Shown: in pieces, positions 1 through 9,219 of the stretch | Numbering within the stretch: the first letter of the stretch is position 1 | Layout: each line of letters opens with the position of its first letter | Assembly: GCF_002760655.1 (NCBI RefSeq) | Contig: NZ_PDOC01000002.1 | Location: 248,001-312,000, forward strand | DNA: 64,000 bases | DNA from: Massilia eurypsychrophila | GTDB taxonomy: Bacteria; Pseudomonadota; Gammaproteobacteria; Burkholderiales; Burkholderiaceae_D | Direction: 5' to 3' | The notes under the pieces: model-generated | The model's input: the letters and a program-made list of their open reading frames with translations, nothing else | Databases searched by the model: none | Told to the model about the DNA's origin: nothing | Position numbers and translations under genes: made by a program

Positions 1-1473
1 GGTGAACACCCGGTTCACGCGCAGGATCACGCCGTTGCGGTCGGTCACCATCATTCCTTCTCTCGACTGGAACGCGGTCGCGGCGATGCGCAGCTCGGTC
101 TCGGCGTGCTTGCGTTCGGTGACGTCGAACATCGTCGTGACGACCGAATCGGCCACTGTCTTGTCTTGTCCAAAGATGGGATTCGAGTTAATGCTCATCC
201 AGCGCAATCCGCGGCCAGGCGCAACAATTCCCAGCACCTGATTTCGCACCGACTGGCCCGTCCGCAACGCCACCATGGCCGGATGCTGGTCATCGCCCAG
301 CGCGGTGTGGTCTTCGCCGATGGTCTGCCAGCCCTGTTGCGTGCACGTTCCGCCCAACAGCTGCTCCCGGCTGAGGCCGAGCAGTTGTTCCGCGGCCGGG
401 TTGGCCTCGACGATGACACCGTCCTTGTCCTGGAAAATCAAGCCTTTCGAAATAGCGCGGAATATGTTCGCCAGGCGCGCTTCGTTGCTGCGGTGCGCCA
501 GCGCGCTCCTGTCGCGCTGCGACTCGGCGCGTGCGAGCCGGGTAAACATCGCCGCCAAGACGGCAAGAAACAGCGTCGCAGCGAGCAGCGTGGTGCCCGC
601 ATTGCGGCGCCACTCGGCCAGGTAGGCGCGCTTTGAAATGCCGACGGCGACAAAAAAAGGAAAACTGCCGACGGTCCGGTAGCCGTACACCCGGCGCACG
701 CCATCGATGGGCGATGCGAATTCGATGACGCCCTGCGTTCCATCCTTAAGAATGGCGTGGCGTAGCGGAATATCCGGATAGGGCGCGTTGTCGGCGCGCA
801 CCGGGCCGGGAAAGTTGACGACCAGCGCCCCGTTTTCAATGCGGCGCAGCACCACGGTGCCTTCCGCACCGAGCTCAATGTGGCTGAAATCGTCATGCAG
901 TGCGTGCAGGTCGATCGCGGTGGTCGCGGTACCGAGGAAGGTGCCGTCCTTGTCGCGGATTGCCTCGGCCATCACTATCGACGCACGGTTGTCGTCCGGG
1001 CCGGCGATCACGTCGGAAAAAATCACCGGGTGAGCCGGGATGTCTCGCGACTGGCGGAAATAGCTTCGATCGGCGATGCTAAAAAACGGATCGTTATCGA
1101 CACTGGAATAGAGCAGGTCGCCTTCGGCATCGAAAAAGCGCAATGCCGACACCGACCGGATACTTCGTAGTTGCGATTTCAGCGCTCGGGTGATGCGGCC
1201 CGGATCGGCGCTTGCCATGGCCTGGCGCATCGGATCGCCGTCAATTTCGGCCACCATCGCGGAGATGGCATGATGCGCAGCGGCGAAGTCGCCGGCGAGC
1301 TTCGATTCAAGTATCCGCACCAGATTGCCGGCACTGGTTGTCGCACGGTTGCGCGCATCCAGATACGACCCGTACAGCTGCCAGGTGATGAGGGCGAGAA
1401 ACAGCACGGACAGTGCCGCGAAGGCAAATCCGAACTTGTTGACGTACTGAGAGGAAAGCGGTTGGCCCGGCAT
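1..1473 (-). CDS. Membrane-bound PAS sensor protein, 3' end cut by the window edge
   Basis: The minus-strand frame is open from the ATG at 1473 to base 1 (491 codons, no stop), so the C terminus lies outside the window. An in-frame stop two codons upstream makes 1473 the only plausible ATG. A membrane segment at about residues 14-34 is followed by a roughly 230-residue extracytoplasmic region that reads like a dCache domain (FSIADRSYFRQSRD, then GTFLGTATTAIDLHAL). A second membrane segment lies at about 291-310, then a PAS domain (NIFRAISKGLIFQDKDG, about 340-460) ending in FDVTERKHAE, and a second PAS domain is starting at the edge. The output module (GGDEF, EAL or histidine kinase) cannot be seen. 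It probably senses a periplasmic ligand. Family confidence is high; the output type is unknown. Confidence 0.85.
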   Translation of the reverse strand, partial: MPGQPLSSQYVNKFGFAFAALSVLFLALITWQLYGSYLDARNRATTSAGNLVRILESKLAGDFAAAHHAISAMVAEIDGDPMRQAMASADPGRITRALKSQLRSIRSVSALRFFDAEGDLLYSSVDNDPFFSIADRSYFRQSRDIPAHPVIFSDVIAGPDDNRASIVMAEAIRDKDGTFLGTATTAIDLHALHDDFSHIELGAEGTVVLRRIENGALVVNFPGPVRADNAPYPDIPLRHAILKDGTQGVIEFASPIDGVRRVYGYRTVGSFPFFVAVGISKRAYLAEWRRNAGTTLLAATLFLAVLAAMFTRLARAESQRDRSALAHRSNEARLANIFRAISKGLIFQDKDGVIVEANPAAEQLLGLSREQLLGGTCTQQGWQTIGEDHTALGDDQHPAMVALRTGQSVRNQVLGIVAPGRGLRWMSINSNPIFGQDKTVADSVVTTMFDVTERKHAETELRIAATAFQSREGMMVTDRNGVILRVNRVFT

Positions 1474-1799
1474 CTGCTATCGTATGAATTCGTCCACGGC
1501 CAGGAAATAACGGGTAATCAGCGCCTGGCAAACCGCCACGCGACCTGTTTTCCCGTCGGCGACGTTCTTGCGAACATTCCGCCCTGAGGTTGCCGAGGTA
1601 ACAAAGTGTAATAAAATATCACTTATTCCTGTGAGCAACTTGTGGTCCATCGTAACATACCGACCAACAGTGTCGTCATTGGCGGTGCTGGCTCCTCCTC
1701 GACGGCGGCCGAATCGACTTGCGGCACCTCTTGCACGGACGGCGCAACGCCTCCCATTCCTGCTGATTTACCGCGTCCGCAGGAGGCTGACCCCTGCTG
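1474..1799. other. Intergenic stretch with an AT-rich pocket, no gene supported
   Basis: This gap lies between the start of the PAS sensor and the stop of the DUF2442 gene, both on the minus strand. An AT-rich pocket at about 1600-1640 stands out from the GC-rich surroundings and is a reasonable place for the PAS-sensor promoter, although no clean -35/-10 pair was found. The rest (1680-1799) is GC-rich. It has short open frames on both strands with no recognisable protein signature. Confidence 0.5.
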
Positions 1800-2060
1800 C
1801 TAGCAGCCGTAGCTGGCGCGGTGGTAGTCGCGGGCGAGCGGATTGCGGATCGTGTCGAGCGCCAGGTCGAGATCGAGCTCGGGCCAGTAGACGCGGCTCG
1901 AGCTGACGCTGACGACGTGGGTGATCTGGCTGATGGTGACGTGCTCGAACATGGGGAACTCGACGAACGACAGGTAGAGCTCTTCGGCGCCGAACTGCAG
2001 CCAGAAGCCGAGCTTACCGATACTGGTGACCTCGGCGTACGAAAAACGGATGGCGCTCAT
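1800..2060 (-). CDS. DUF2442-like small protein
   Basis: This is an 86-residue protein with the features of DUF2442 proteins: a short beta-rich body starting SAIRFSYAEVTSIGKLGFWL, then a stretch on responding to position (YLSFVEFPMFEHVTISQI) and a conserved-looking WPELDLDLALDTIRNP end. The start at 2060 is chosen because GGAGAG sits about five bases upstream; the longer GTG start at 2072 would bury this ribosome-binding site. DUF2442 members are often found beside DUF4160 toxin-like genes, but no such partner is visible here. The function is unknown. Confidence 0.7.
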   Translation of the reverse strand: MSAIRFSYAEVTSIGKLGFWLQFGAEELYLSFVEFPMFEHVTISQITHVVSVSSSRVYWPELDLDLALDTIRNPLARDYHRASYGC

Positions 2061-2215
2061 TGCTCTCTCCACGTGGCTGCGGGCGCGCTGGGTGCGCGGC
2101 CAACTTCGAACGGTAGCAAGACGGCGTATTAAGTTTTTGACAGCGCACAGGAGATGCGGAGGTTCAGTTCTAGTATCATCGCGGGTTCACGCCCCTTTCC
2201 AATACAGGACTTACC

Positions 2216-3340
2216 ATGTCTATCAAAATCAGCAGCCAGTTCGACGCTGGTGCCATCGACGTCGTCAGCGCCACAAGCGCCGGCAGCATCGATCTGAACA
2301 TCCGCAAGGATTCACACGCCGACATCACCCAGTGGTTCTACTTCCGCCTGCAGGGCGCGCAGGGCGAGGCGTGCACGATCCGCTTCCTCAACGCCGGCCA
2401 GAGCGCCTATCCGGACGGCTGGAACGACTACCAGGCGATGGCCAGCTACGACCGCGTCAACTGGTTTCGCGTGCCGACCAGCTTCGACGGCCAGGTCATG
2501 ACGATCAGCCACACGCCGGGCATGGACAGCGTCTACTACGCCTACTTCGAGCCGTATTCGTGGGAGCGCCACCTCGAACTGCTGGACCGCGCGCAGATGT
2601 CCGAGCAGGTGCGCATGCAGGACCTGGGCAGCACCATCGAGGGCCGCGACATGAATGTGCTGGTCATCGGCGATCCTGCGGCGCCGAAAAAAGTGTGGGT
2701 GATCGCGCGCCAGCATCCGGGCGAGACGATGGCCGAGTGGCTGGTCGAAGGCATGCTCGATGCGCTGCTCGATCCGTCCGACGCGTTCGGCCGCCAGCTG
2801 CTCAAGGAAGCGGTGTTCTACGTGGTGCCGAACATGAATCCGGATGGCTCGGTGCACGGCAACCTGCGCACCAACGCGGCCGGCGCGAACCTGAACCGCG
2901 AATGGAATACGCCGACGATGGAGCGCAGTCCTGAAGTTTTGCTGGTCAAGCAGAAGATGAAGGAAACCGGCTGCGACCTGTTCCTCGACGTGCATGGCGA
3001 CGAAGGCCTGCCTTACGTGTTCGTGGCAGGCAGCAGCGCGCTGCCGACCTTTACGCCCGAGCAGGCGGCAGCCGAGAAGCAGTTCGCCGACGACTTCAAG
3101 GTCGCCAGTCCGGACTTCCAGACCGAACACGGTTATGGCGACTCGCCGTACACGCCCGAGGTGCTGACGATGGGATCGCCGCATATCACGCACGCGTTCG
3201 GGTGCCTGGCGCTGACGCTGGAGCTGCCGTTCAAGGACAACGCCAACGATCCGGATGCGGAGACGGGCTGGGATGGGGCGCGCAGCGCGCGACTGGGCGC
3301 GGCGGTGCTGCAGCCGATTCTGCGGGCGATTCGCCGCTGA
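2216..3340 (+). CDS. M14-family cytosolic-type zinc carboxypeptidase
   Basis: A 374-residue protein without a signal peptide. The N-terminal about 120 residues form the beta-sandwich typical of cytosolic carboxypeptidases (CCP/Nna1-like M14 family). The catalytic domain follows: zinc ligands H167 and E170 in QHPGE, third ligand H260 in LDVHGDEG, substrate-binding residues around NMNPDG and NLNREW (205-230), and a catalytic glutamate E336 in TLELPFKD. It is expected to trim C-terminal residues from proteins or peptides in the cytoplasm; the natural substrate in bacteria is not known. It stands alone on the plus strand and ends at a strong terminator. The start ATG follows an AGGA-type site. 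Confidence 0.9.
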   Translation: MSIKISSQFDAGAIDVVSATSAGSIDLNIRKDSHADITQWFYFRLQGAQGEACTIRFLNAGQSAYPDGWNDYQAMASYDRVNWFRVPTSFDGQVMTISHTPGMDSVYYAYFEPYSWERHLELLDRAQMSEQVRMQDLGSTIEGRDMNVLVIGDPAAPKKVWVIARQHPGETMAEWLVEGMLDALLDPSDAFGRQLLKEAVFYVVPNMNPDGSVHGNLRTNAAGANLNREWNTPTMERSPEVLLVKQKMKETGCDLFLDVHGDEGLPYVFVAGSSALPTFTPEQAAAEKQFADDFKVASPDFQTEHGYGDSPYTPEVLTMGSPHITHAFGCLALTLELPFKDNANDPDAETGWDGARSARLGAAVLQPILRAIRR

Positions 3341-3351
3341 CTCCATGAATC

Positions 3352-3380
3352 AAAAAAGCCCCGGACTTCGGGGCTTTTTT
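3352..3380. terminator. Bidirectional rho-independent terminator
   Basis: A perfect GCCCCG/CGGGGC stem with a short loop is flanked by A6 on the left and T-rich sequence on the right. It can therefore stop transcription of both convergent genes, the carboxypeptidase (plus) and the TonB-dependent receptor (minus). Confidence 0.9.
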
Positions 3381-3425
3381 TATGTGCTGGCGGCAGGTGA
3401 AAGGGTCAGACCCGGAATCACCGCA

Positions 3426-5678
3426 TCAGAGCTTGATTTCGAGCATGGCGCGCACCACCACCGTGGTCGGCGTGATCACGGTGCTGCTGGAGCGGCCGCG
3501 CTCGTCGATGTAGCTCGACTGCACGATGTTGTCCTGCGCCAGGACATTGGCGACCGACACGCGCAGCTGGTTCTTCGGGTTGAATTTCCACAGGCCGTAC
3601 ATGTCCAGCGAACGCTTCGGCACCGTGTAGGCGTACTGGTTGAACGAGATGCGCACCGGGCCGCCATTCTGGAAGCTGTAGCTGGCGCCCAAGGTCATCG
3701 GCAGCTTGTCGAGCTTCCAGTCGGCGCCGACCGTGCCGCTGAACGGTGTCTGCTGATCGAGGCGGTTGCTCGGGCCCGGCACGCTGTCGAGGTCGGACCA
3801 GTTGCGCGAAAAATTGGCGCGCATGTCGACGTTCGGCCCGGCCTTGTAAACCGAACGCAGCGGCAGCTTCGCTTCGAGTTCGATGCCGCGGGTGTTGGCC
3901 ACGCCGGCGTTGACCGGCATCGACAGCCACAGGCCGTCGACCAGCGACGTCTGCTGGCGCGTGATGTCTTCGATGCGGCGCACGTAGGTGCTGGCCGTCA
4001 GCAGGCCACCAGCTTCGAGGTAATGTTCGTACGCCAGGTCGAGGCCCCACGCCAGTTCAGGACGCAGGTTCGGATTGCCCTGCTGATCGGGGCTGACCTC
4101 GCTGTTGTTGTTGGAGGCGAAGCGGCGCGGGATCAGGCTGTTGACGCCCGGCGCCTTGTAGGTGCGCGTCACGCCCAGGCGCACCTGGTCGGCCTTGCTG
4201 CCGGGGATTTTCCACAGGGTCTGGAACAGCGGGCTCCACACGCTCGACTTGTTGTCGACGGCGGCGTAGCTGTTGCCCTCGCTGCGGGTACGGATGCCTT
4301 CCCAGCGCAGGCCGAAGTACACCGACCAGCGCGGCGTGACGGTCCATTCGTCCTGGGCGAACATCGCCAGGCGCGAGACATTGGCCTCGAATACCTGATC
4401 GAGGTTGCTCGGGGTCAGGCAGTCGCCGCTCGGGGTGCGCACCAGGCAGGCGGCGGTTGGCGAACTTTCGCGCTGGATGCGGTCTTCGTTGCGCTTGCTG
4501 TAGGCGGCGTCCCAGCCGGCCGCGAGCGCGTGGCCTTCGAAGATCGGCGTCGAATACTTGCCGCTGGCGGTGACGCCCTTGTCGCTCGAGTCGGATGTGA
4601 CCAGGCGGTTCAGGATCAGGCGGTCGGAAGCGTCGTAGTTGAGCGACGGCGCGCGCGATTCGCGCTTGTTCCAGTTGGCGCCGGCCTTCATGTCGAGCTT
4701 GGCGCCTTCGGCAAGCTTGCGCGTCCAGCTCAGATCGCTGCGCAGCTGCGCGACGTCCGATTCGATATCGACGCGGGTGCCGCTGTACAGCGGGGCCGGG
4801 CCGAGCAAGGTGGCGACGCGTTCGGTGCTGTCACCGCGGAAACGGTTGACGTTGATGAAGCTTTGCGAGGTGATGACGTCGCCCGGACCGAGCGTCCAGT
4901 TGATGCGCGGCGACAGGCCGATTGCCTCGAAGTGGCCGCTGTTGCCTTGTTCGGCGCGGCGCAGCACGGTCGGCGTGCCGGCGGCGTTGCTGCCTTCGGT
5001 GACGGTCTCCTGCGGGCGCTCGAAACGGGCCCAGGTGACGTTGCCGCCGATGGCGTACGACAGCGCGCCTTTTTTGTCGGCGACCTGGAAGTTGGTGTTG
5101 GTGCCGATGTTGCCGTTGTCGAGTTGCAAGCCTGCCTTGATCTCGCGCTGGGCCGTGACGATGGCGCGCTTGAGGACGATGTTGATGGCGCCGGCGACCG
5201 CCTGGGTGCTGTATTCGGCGGTGGCGGCACGCATGATTTCGATGCGCTCGATCATGTCGGGCGAAATCGAATCGAGCGAGAAGCCCGGCGGGCTAGGCTC
5301 GCCGTTGAGCAGGACCTGGGTGTAGCCGCTGCCGAGGCCGCGCATGCGCACGTCGCCGCCGCGGCCTTGCACGCCGCCGACCGTCACGCCGGGCAGGCGC
5401 TTGAGCACTTCGCCGATGGTGGTGTCGCCGTTGCGCAGGATTTCTTCCTGGCCGATGACAATCTTGGTGGCGGTGTCGTTGCGGCGCGCATCGTACGACG
5501 CGGCGGCGCCCTTGATCTCGACCTTCTGCAGCGGCTGCCCGGTGGTGACCGGCGCCGGCGCCGGCGGGACGGCGCCGTCCTGGCCGGCGGCCTGGGCGGC
5601 GATCATGCCGAACACGGCGGGCGCGGCGAGCAACAGGCGCAGATGAGGGGAGTGCGGCGACTTGGATTTCGTATGCAT
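3426..5678 (-). CDS. TonB-dependent outer-membrane receptor
   Basis: A 750-residue protein with an N-terminal signal peptide (LRLLLAAPAVFGMIAAQAA). A plug domain spans about residues 50-170 (LQKVEIKG TonB-box-like start, IGEVLKRLPGVTVGG, RGLGSGYTQVLLNGEP, IERIEIMRAATAEYSTQAVAGAINIVLK). The rest is a beta-barrel that ends at MLEIKL with the terminal aromatic replaced by leucine. It would import a large substrate such as a siderophore, a polymer fragment or a peptide; the sequence does not tell which. No FecI/FecR, TonB or ABC genes are adjacent, so it is an orphan receptor. No convincing ribosome-binding site precedes the ATG at 5678, which is odd for a membrane protein. Confidence 0.9.
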   Translation of the reverse strand: MHTKSKSPHSPHLRLLLAAPAVFGMIAAQAAGQDGAVPPAPAPVTTGQPLQKVEIKGAAASYDARRNDTATKIVIGQEEILRNGDTTIGEVLKRLPGVTVGGVQGRGGDVRMRGLGSGYTQVLLNGEPSPPGFSLDSISPDMIERIEIMRAATAEYSTQAVAGAINIVLKRAIVTAQREIKAGLQLDNGNIGTNTNFQVADKKGALSYAIGGNVTWARFERPQETVTEGSNAAGTPTVLRRAEQGNSGHFEAIGLSPRINWTLGPGDVITSQSFINVNRFRGDSTERVATLLGPAPLYSGTRVDIESDVAQLRSDLSWTRKLAEGAKLDMKAGANWNKRESRAPSLNYDASDRLILNRLVTSDSSDKGVTASGKYSTPIFEGHALAAGWDAAYSKRNEDRIQRESSPTAACLVRTPSGDCLTPSNLDQVFEANVSRLAMFAQDEWTVTPRWSVYFGLRWEGIRTRSEGNSYAAVDNKSSVWSPLFQTLWKIPGSKADQVRLGVTRTYKAPGVNSLIPRRFASNNNSEVSPDQQGNPNLRPELAWGLDLAYEHYLEAGGLLTASTYVRRIEDITRQQTSLVDGLWLSMPVNAGVANTRGIELEAKLPLRSVYKAGPNVDMRANFSRNWSDLDSVPGPSNRLDQQTPFSGTVGADWKLDKLPMTLGASYSFQNGGPVRISFNQYAYTVPKRSLDMYGLWKFNPKNQLRVSVANVLAQDNIVQSSYIDERGRSSSTVITPTTVVVRAMLEIKL

Positions 5679-5833
5679 GAGTATAAAAAGCTTAGTGAAG
5701 GATGAGGTGCGCCATCATTGCATGGCGGACTCGACAATAAATGGCTTGTGCGACAGAACGCAAAAATCGGGGCCCGACTTGCAACAGGGACCGATGTACT
5801 CGTTTCGGGAGGGTGCGCGGCGCGTGTAGAACG

Positions 5834-5864
5834 AAAAAATGCTGCGTGGCAGAGCACGCAGCAT
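5834..5864 (-). terminator. Rho-independent terminator of the TRAP binding-protein gene
   Basis: Read on the minus strand, TGCTGCGTG pairs with CACGCAGCA around a six-base loop, and a run of six T follows directly. It lies about 25 bases after the stop of the binding-protein gene. Confidence 0.9.
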
Positions 5865-5888
5865 TCAGTCAACATTTCAACTCTTTAC

Positions 5889-6977
5889 TTATTTGCCGGC
5901 GCGGTTGGCGGCAATCAGGTAGTTCTGCATGCTCGCTTCGGCCACCGATGCCCAGGTGTTCTGCTCGCGGCGGAACAGTTTCCACGGCTCGTAGATCTTC
6001 TTGAACTTCGGATTCTTGGCCGACTCTTCTTCCATCATTTCGTTGGCCGCCTTGTAGCCGGCGTCCATGATGTCTTTCGAGAAGAAACGCACCTTGGCGC
6101 CGTTCTTGGCCAGGCGCGCCAGGGCGGCCGGGTTCTTGGCGTCGTAGGCTGCCTGCATGTAGACGTGCGCTTCGAAGGTTGCCGCTTCTACGGCCGACTG
6201 GTATTCCTTCGGCAGCTTGGCCCACTCGGCCATGTTGATGTAGAACGACAGCTGCGGGCCTGGCTCCCACCAGCCCGGTGCGTAGTAGAACGGCGCCACT
6301 TTATAGATGCCGATCTTTTCGTCGTCGTACGGTCCAACCCATTCGGCCGCGTCGATCGTGCCTTTTTCCAGCGACGGGTAGATGTCGGCGGCAGGCAGCT
6401 GCTGCGTGACAACGCCCAGCTTGGCCATCGTCTTGCCGGCCAGGCCGCTGATGCGCATCTTCAGGCCCTTCAGGTCGGCGACGGTTTTGATTTCCTTGCG
6501 GAACCAACCGCCCATCTGGGTGCCGGTGTTGCCGCCCATGAAGTTGATGATGTTGTAGCCTTTGTAGAACTCGCGCATCAGTTCCATGCCGCCGCCAACT
6601 TGCATCCACGCCGATTGCTGGCGCGAGGTCAGGCCGAAAGGAACGCAGCAGTCGAAGGCGAACGCAGGATCTTTGCCGACATAGTAATAAGAAGCGGTGT
6701 GGCCCATCTCGACGGTGCCGGCGCGCACGGCGTCCATCACTTCGAGCGGCGGCACGATTTCGCCCGCGGCAAAGGCGCGGATGCTGAATTTGCCGCCCGT
6801 CAGCTCGGAGACGCGCTTGCAGAACAGTTCGGAGGCGCCGAAGATGGTGTCCAGGTTTTTCGGGAAGCTGCTGGCAAGGCGCCATTTGATGGTGGGCAGA
6901 TCGGCCGCCTGTGCGGCGATCGGTGCTGCAACGGCGGCGCCAACGGCCGCCTTTTTAAGGAATGAACGGCGTTCCAT
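5889..6977 (-). CDS. TRAP transporter substrate-binding protein (DctP family), orphan
   Basis: A 362-residue protein with a twin-arginine-like signal (MERRSFLKKAAVGAAVAAP) and a DctP fold, closest in style to the FcbT/mannitol-chloroaromatic branch. Visible signatures are IKWRLASSFPKNLDTIFGAS near the N terminus, GGNTGTQMGGWFRKEIK, and LKGLKMRISGLAGKTMAKLG, which contains the arginine that normally binds the carboxylate of the ligand. It would deliver a carboxylated solute to a TRAP permease in the inner membrane. No DctQ/DctM genes flank it, so the permease must be elsewhere or the protein has another role. A good GGAG site lies eight bases before the ATG, and a terminator follows. Confidence 0.9.
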   Translation of the reverse strand: MERRSFLKKAAVGAAVAAPIAAQAADLPTIKWRLASSFPKNLDTIFGASELFCKRVSELTGGKFSIRAFAAGEIVPPLEVMDAVRAGTVEMGHTASYYYVGKDPAFAFDCCVPFGLTSRQQSAWMQVGGGMELMREFYKGYNIINFMGGNTGTQMGGWFRKEIKTVADLKGLKMRISGLAGKTMAKLGVVTQQLPAADIYPSLEKGTIDAAEWVGPYDDEKIGIYKVAPFYYAPGWWEPGPQLSFYINMAEWAKLPKEYQSAVEAATFEAHVYMQAAYDAKNPAALARLAKNGAKVRFFSKDIMDAGYKAANEMMEEESAKNPKFKKIYEPWKLFRREQNTWASVAEASMQNYLIAANRAGK

Positions 6978-7126
6978 GTGTGTTGTCTCCTGAAGGTGTC
7001 ATCGCGGGGGAAGTCCGCGCCATTTTTTTGCTTGGGCTAGTGTATTAGCGCAGTTGAAACCTTGCAATGAAAATGTGAAATTTGAGCGGAGACCGATCCG
7101 CCACCTCGTCGTCCTGGCGAACGCGA

Positions 7127-7154
7127 GGGCGACGGGCGACGGGCGACGGGCGAC
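7127..7154. repeat. Four perfect copies of a 7-bp tandem repeat (GGGCGAC)
   Basis: Four head-to-tail GGGCGAC units sit directly downstream of the pmbA stop codon (7158-7160, minus strand), with a decayed fifth unit touching the stop. Because seven is not a multiple of three, unit-number changes would alter only the non-coding flank and the distance to the stop. Confidence 0.85.
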
Positions 7155-7157
7155 GGA

Positions 7158-8510
7158 CTAGCTGCCGGCGACGACCATGTTCTCGATCAGGATCGAGCCG
7201 GTCGACTTGTTGCCGCGCGTGAGCGTATCGTTGCCGATGGCGACGATCTGCTGGAACATGTCTTTCATGTTGCCGGCAATGGTGATTTCCTCGACCGGGT
7301 ACTGGATCTCGCCGTTCTCGACCCAGAAGCCGGAGGCGCCGCGCGAATAGTCGCCGGTGACGTAGTTGGTGCCCTGCCCCATCAGCTCGGTCACCAGCAG
7401 GCCGCGGCCCATCTTGCGGATCATGCCGGCAAAATCGTCGGTGCGGCCGGTAGCGGTGGACGTCATCGACAGGTTATGCGAGCCGCCGGCGTTGCCGGTC
7501 GTTTGCATGCCCAGCTTGCGCGCCGAGTAGGTCGACAGGAAGTAGCCCTGCACGACGCCGTTCTTGACGACGTGGCGGCGCACGGTGCGCACGCCCTCTT
7601 CGTCGAACGGGGCCGAGCCGACGCCGCCGATCAGGTGCGGGTCTTCGAGGATCTGGATATGCGCCGGGAAGGCCGACTGGCCGAGCGAATCGAGCAGGAA
7701 GGTCGACTTGCGGTACAGCGCACCGCCCGACGTGGCCTGGACGAAGGCGCCGAGCAGGCCGGCCGCCAGCGGCGCCTCGAACAGCACCGGGCAGGTGCGG
7801 GTATCCATCTTGCGCGCGTTCAGGCGCGCCAGCGCGCGCTCGGCGGCGTAGCGGCCGACCGCTTCCGGGGACGCCATCTTGGACGCGTCGCGCACCGAGG
7901 TGTACCAGTCGTCGCGCTGCATCTTGGCGCCTTTGCCGGCGATCGGCGCGACCGACAAGGTGTGGCGCGAAAACGGGTAGCCACCGGAGAAGCCGCGCGA
8001 ATTGGCGGCGACGAAATGCGACTGCTGCACGTGCACGCTGCCGCCTTCGCTGTTGGTGATGCGCGGGTCGACTTCGAACGCGGCGCCTTCGGCGCGCTGC
8101 GCCAGGGCCACCGCTTCTTCGGTCGTTATGCGCCACGGGTAGCACAGGCGCAGGTCGCGCGGCGCCATTTCGAGCAGTTCTGCCTCCGGCAGGCCGGCGC
8201 AGTCGTCTTCGCCGGTGAAGCGGGCGATGTTGTAGGCCGCGTCGACCGTGGCGCGCAGGGCGGCGGCCGAAAAGTCGGAGGTGCTGGCGTTGCCGCGCTT
8301 CTGGCCGATATACACCGTCACGCCCATGCCCTTGTCCTTGTTTTGCTCGATCGTCTCGATCTTGCCGCGCCGGACCGACACCGCCAGCCCGCTGCCCTCG
8401 CTGATCTCGACCGCGGCATCGGTGCCGCCCTTCTCGCGCGCGAACGCCAAAACGTCGGCTGCAAGCTGTTTGAGCTGGTCCTGGGTATGGATAAAGACGG
8501 AGTCGTTCAT
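7158..8510 (-). CDS. pmbA: Metalloprotease PmbA/TldE
   Basis: A 450-residue protein of the TldD/PmbA (U62) family. With TldD, PmbA forms a heterodimeric zinc protease that processes microcin-like peptides and the CcdA antitoxin in E. coli. Visible features are the N-terminal domain with DAAVEISEGSGLAVSVRRGK and the EQNKDKGMGVTVYIGQKRG strand region, then the C-terminal domain with FDEEGVRTVRR, TGNAGGSHNLSM and GASGFWVENGEIQYPVEE. PmbA lacks the catalytic HExxxH helix, which resides in TldD, and none is seen here. The start at 8510 gives the family length; a longer open frame runs upstream but has no protein signature. It is divergent from darP. Confidence 0.95.
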   Translation of the reverse strand: MNDSVFIHTQDQLKQLAADVLAFAREKGGTDAAVEISEGSGLAVSVRRGKIETIEQNKDKGMGVTVYIGQKRGNASTSDFSAAALRATVDAAYNIARFTGEDDCAGLPEAELLEMAPRDLRLCYPWRITTEEAVALAQRAEGAAFEVDPRITNSEGGSVHVQQSHFVAANSRGFSGGYPFSRHTLSVAPIAGKGAKMQRDDWYTSVRDASKMASPEAVGRYAAERALARLNARKMDTRTCPVLFEAPLAAGLLGAFVQATSGGALYRKSTFLLDSLGQSAFPAHIQILEDPHLIGGVGSAPFDEEGVRTVRRHVVKNGVVQGYFLSTYSARKLGMQTTGNAGGSHNLSMTSTATGRTDDFAGMIRKMGRGLLVTELMGQGTNYVTGDYSRGASGFWVENGEIQYPVEEITIAGNMKDMFQQIVAIGNDTLTRGNKSTGSILIENMVVAGS

Positions 8511-8601
8511 ATCGTGTTTTCTTGGCTGGCCGGTAAAACGGTTATCATAGCAGTCGTTTACTGTTTTTACTGGCTGGCCTTGCGCCACCCGGATCCATAT
8601 C

Positions 8602-9219
8602 ATGCCTAATCCAAACCGCGGTGCCTGCGGGTTCCAATCCTCCGAGTTCGAGCAAGAATACGAGCGTCCTTCCAAGTCCGAGGCCAAGCGCCAGAGCCTT
8701 GAAGTCCAGAAGCTGGGAGAGGAACTCGTCAACGAAGCGCGCGACCGCGTCAAGCGGGTACCGATGCCGGAAGACGTGCGCGACGCCATCTTGATGTGCC
8801 AGACCATCACCAATCACGAAGGCCGGCGCCGCCAGATGCAGTTCGTCGGCAAGAAGATGCGCACCCTCGACGAAGAGGAAATCGCCGTCATCCAGCGCAC
8901 CATCGACAGCTGGAAAGGCATGTCGAAGGCCGATACGGCCGCGCTGCACGCGCTCGAGCGGCGCCGCGAGAAGCTGCTGGCCGACGACAAGGCGCTGACG
9001 GTGCTGTCGACCGAGTATCCGGAACTGGACGTGCAGCACCTGCGCACCTTGATCCGCAACGCCCGCAAGGAACAGGCCGAGAACAAGCCGCCGAAGGCGT
9101 ACCGCGAGATCTTCCAGATCCTCAAGGACCTGAACAAAAAAGGCAAGGCTGCCAAAGCCGACGGCGACGACGAAGAGCTCGACCTGGAACCGGCCGACGA
9201 TGAGTCCAACGACGAATAA
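8602..9219 (+). CDS. darP: Ribosome biogenesis factor DarP/YjgA (DUF615)
   Basis: A 205-residue highly charged protein with the YjgA signature RPSKSEAKR near the N terminus and helical segments such as RRRQMQFVGKKMR, followed by an acidic tail. YjgA/DarP binds late 50S ribosomal precursors. It is divergent from pmbA, a pairing usual in Beta- and Gammaproteobacteria. Its 3' end overlaps the mog start by 20 bases, so the two are probably cotranscribed. Confidence 0.95.
   Translation: MPNPNRGACGFQSSEFEQEYERPSKSEAKRQSLEVQKLGEELVNEARDRVKRVPMPEDVRDAILMCQTITNHEGRRRQMQFVGKKMRTLDEEEIAVIQRTIDSWKGMSKADTAALHALERRREKLLADDKALTVLSTEYPELDVQHLRTLIRNARKEQAENKPPKAYREIFQILKDLNKKGKAAKADGDDEELDLEPADDESNDE

Noticed and set aside
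1568-1906. Possible small gene on either strand in the 1474-1799 gap
   Set aside because: The frames are short, have no good ribosome-binding site and show no protein family; the plus frame runs into the DUF2442 gene.
3255-5705. An 816-codon open frame on the plus strand
   Set aside because: It lies antisense to the TonB-dependent receptor. The receptor has signal peptide, plug and barrel motifs, while this frame is a repetitive Ala/Arg/Val/Gly text without domains, as expected from a high-GC shadow frame.
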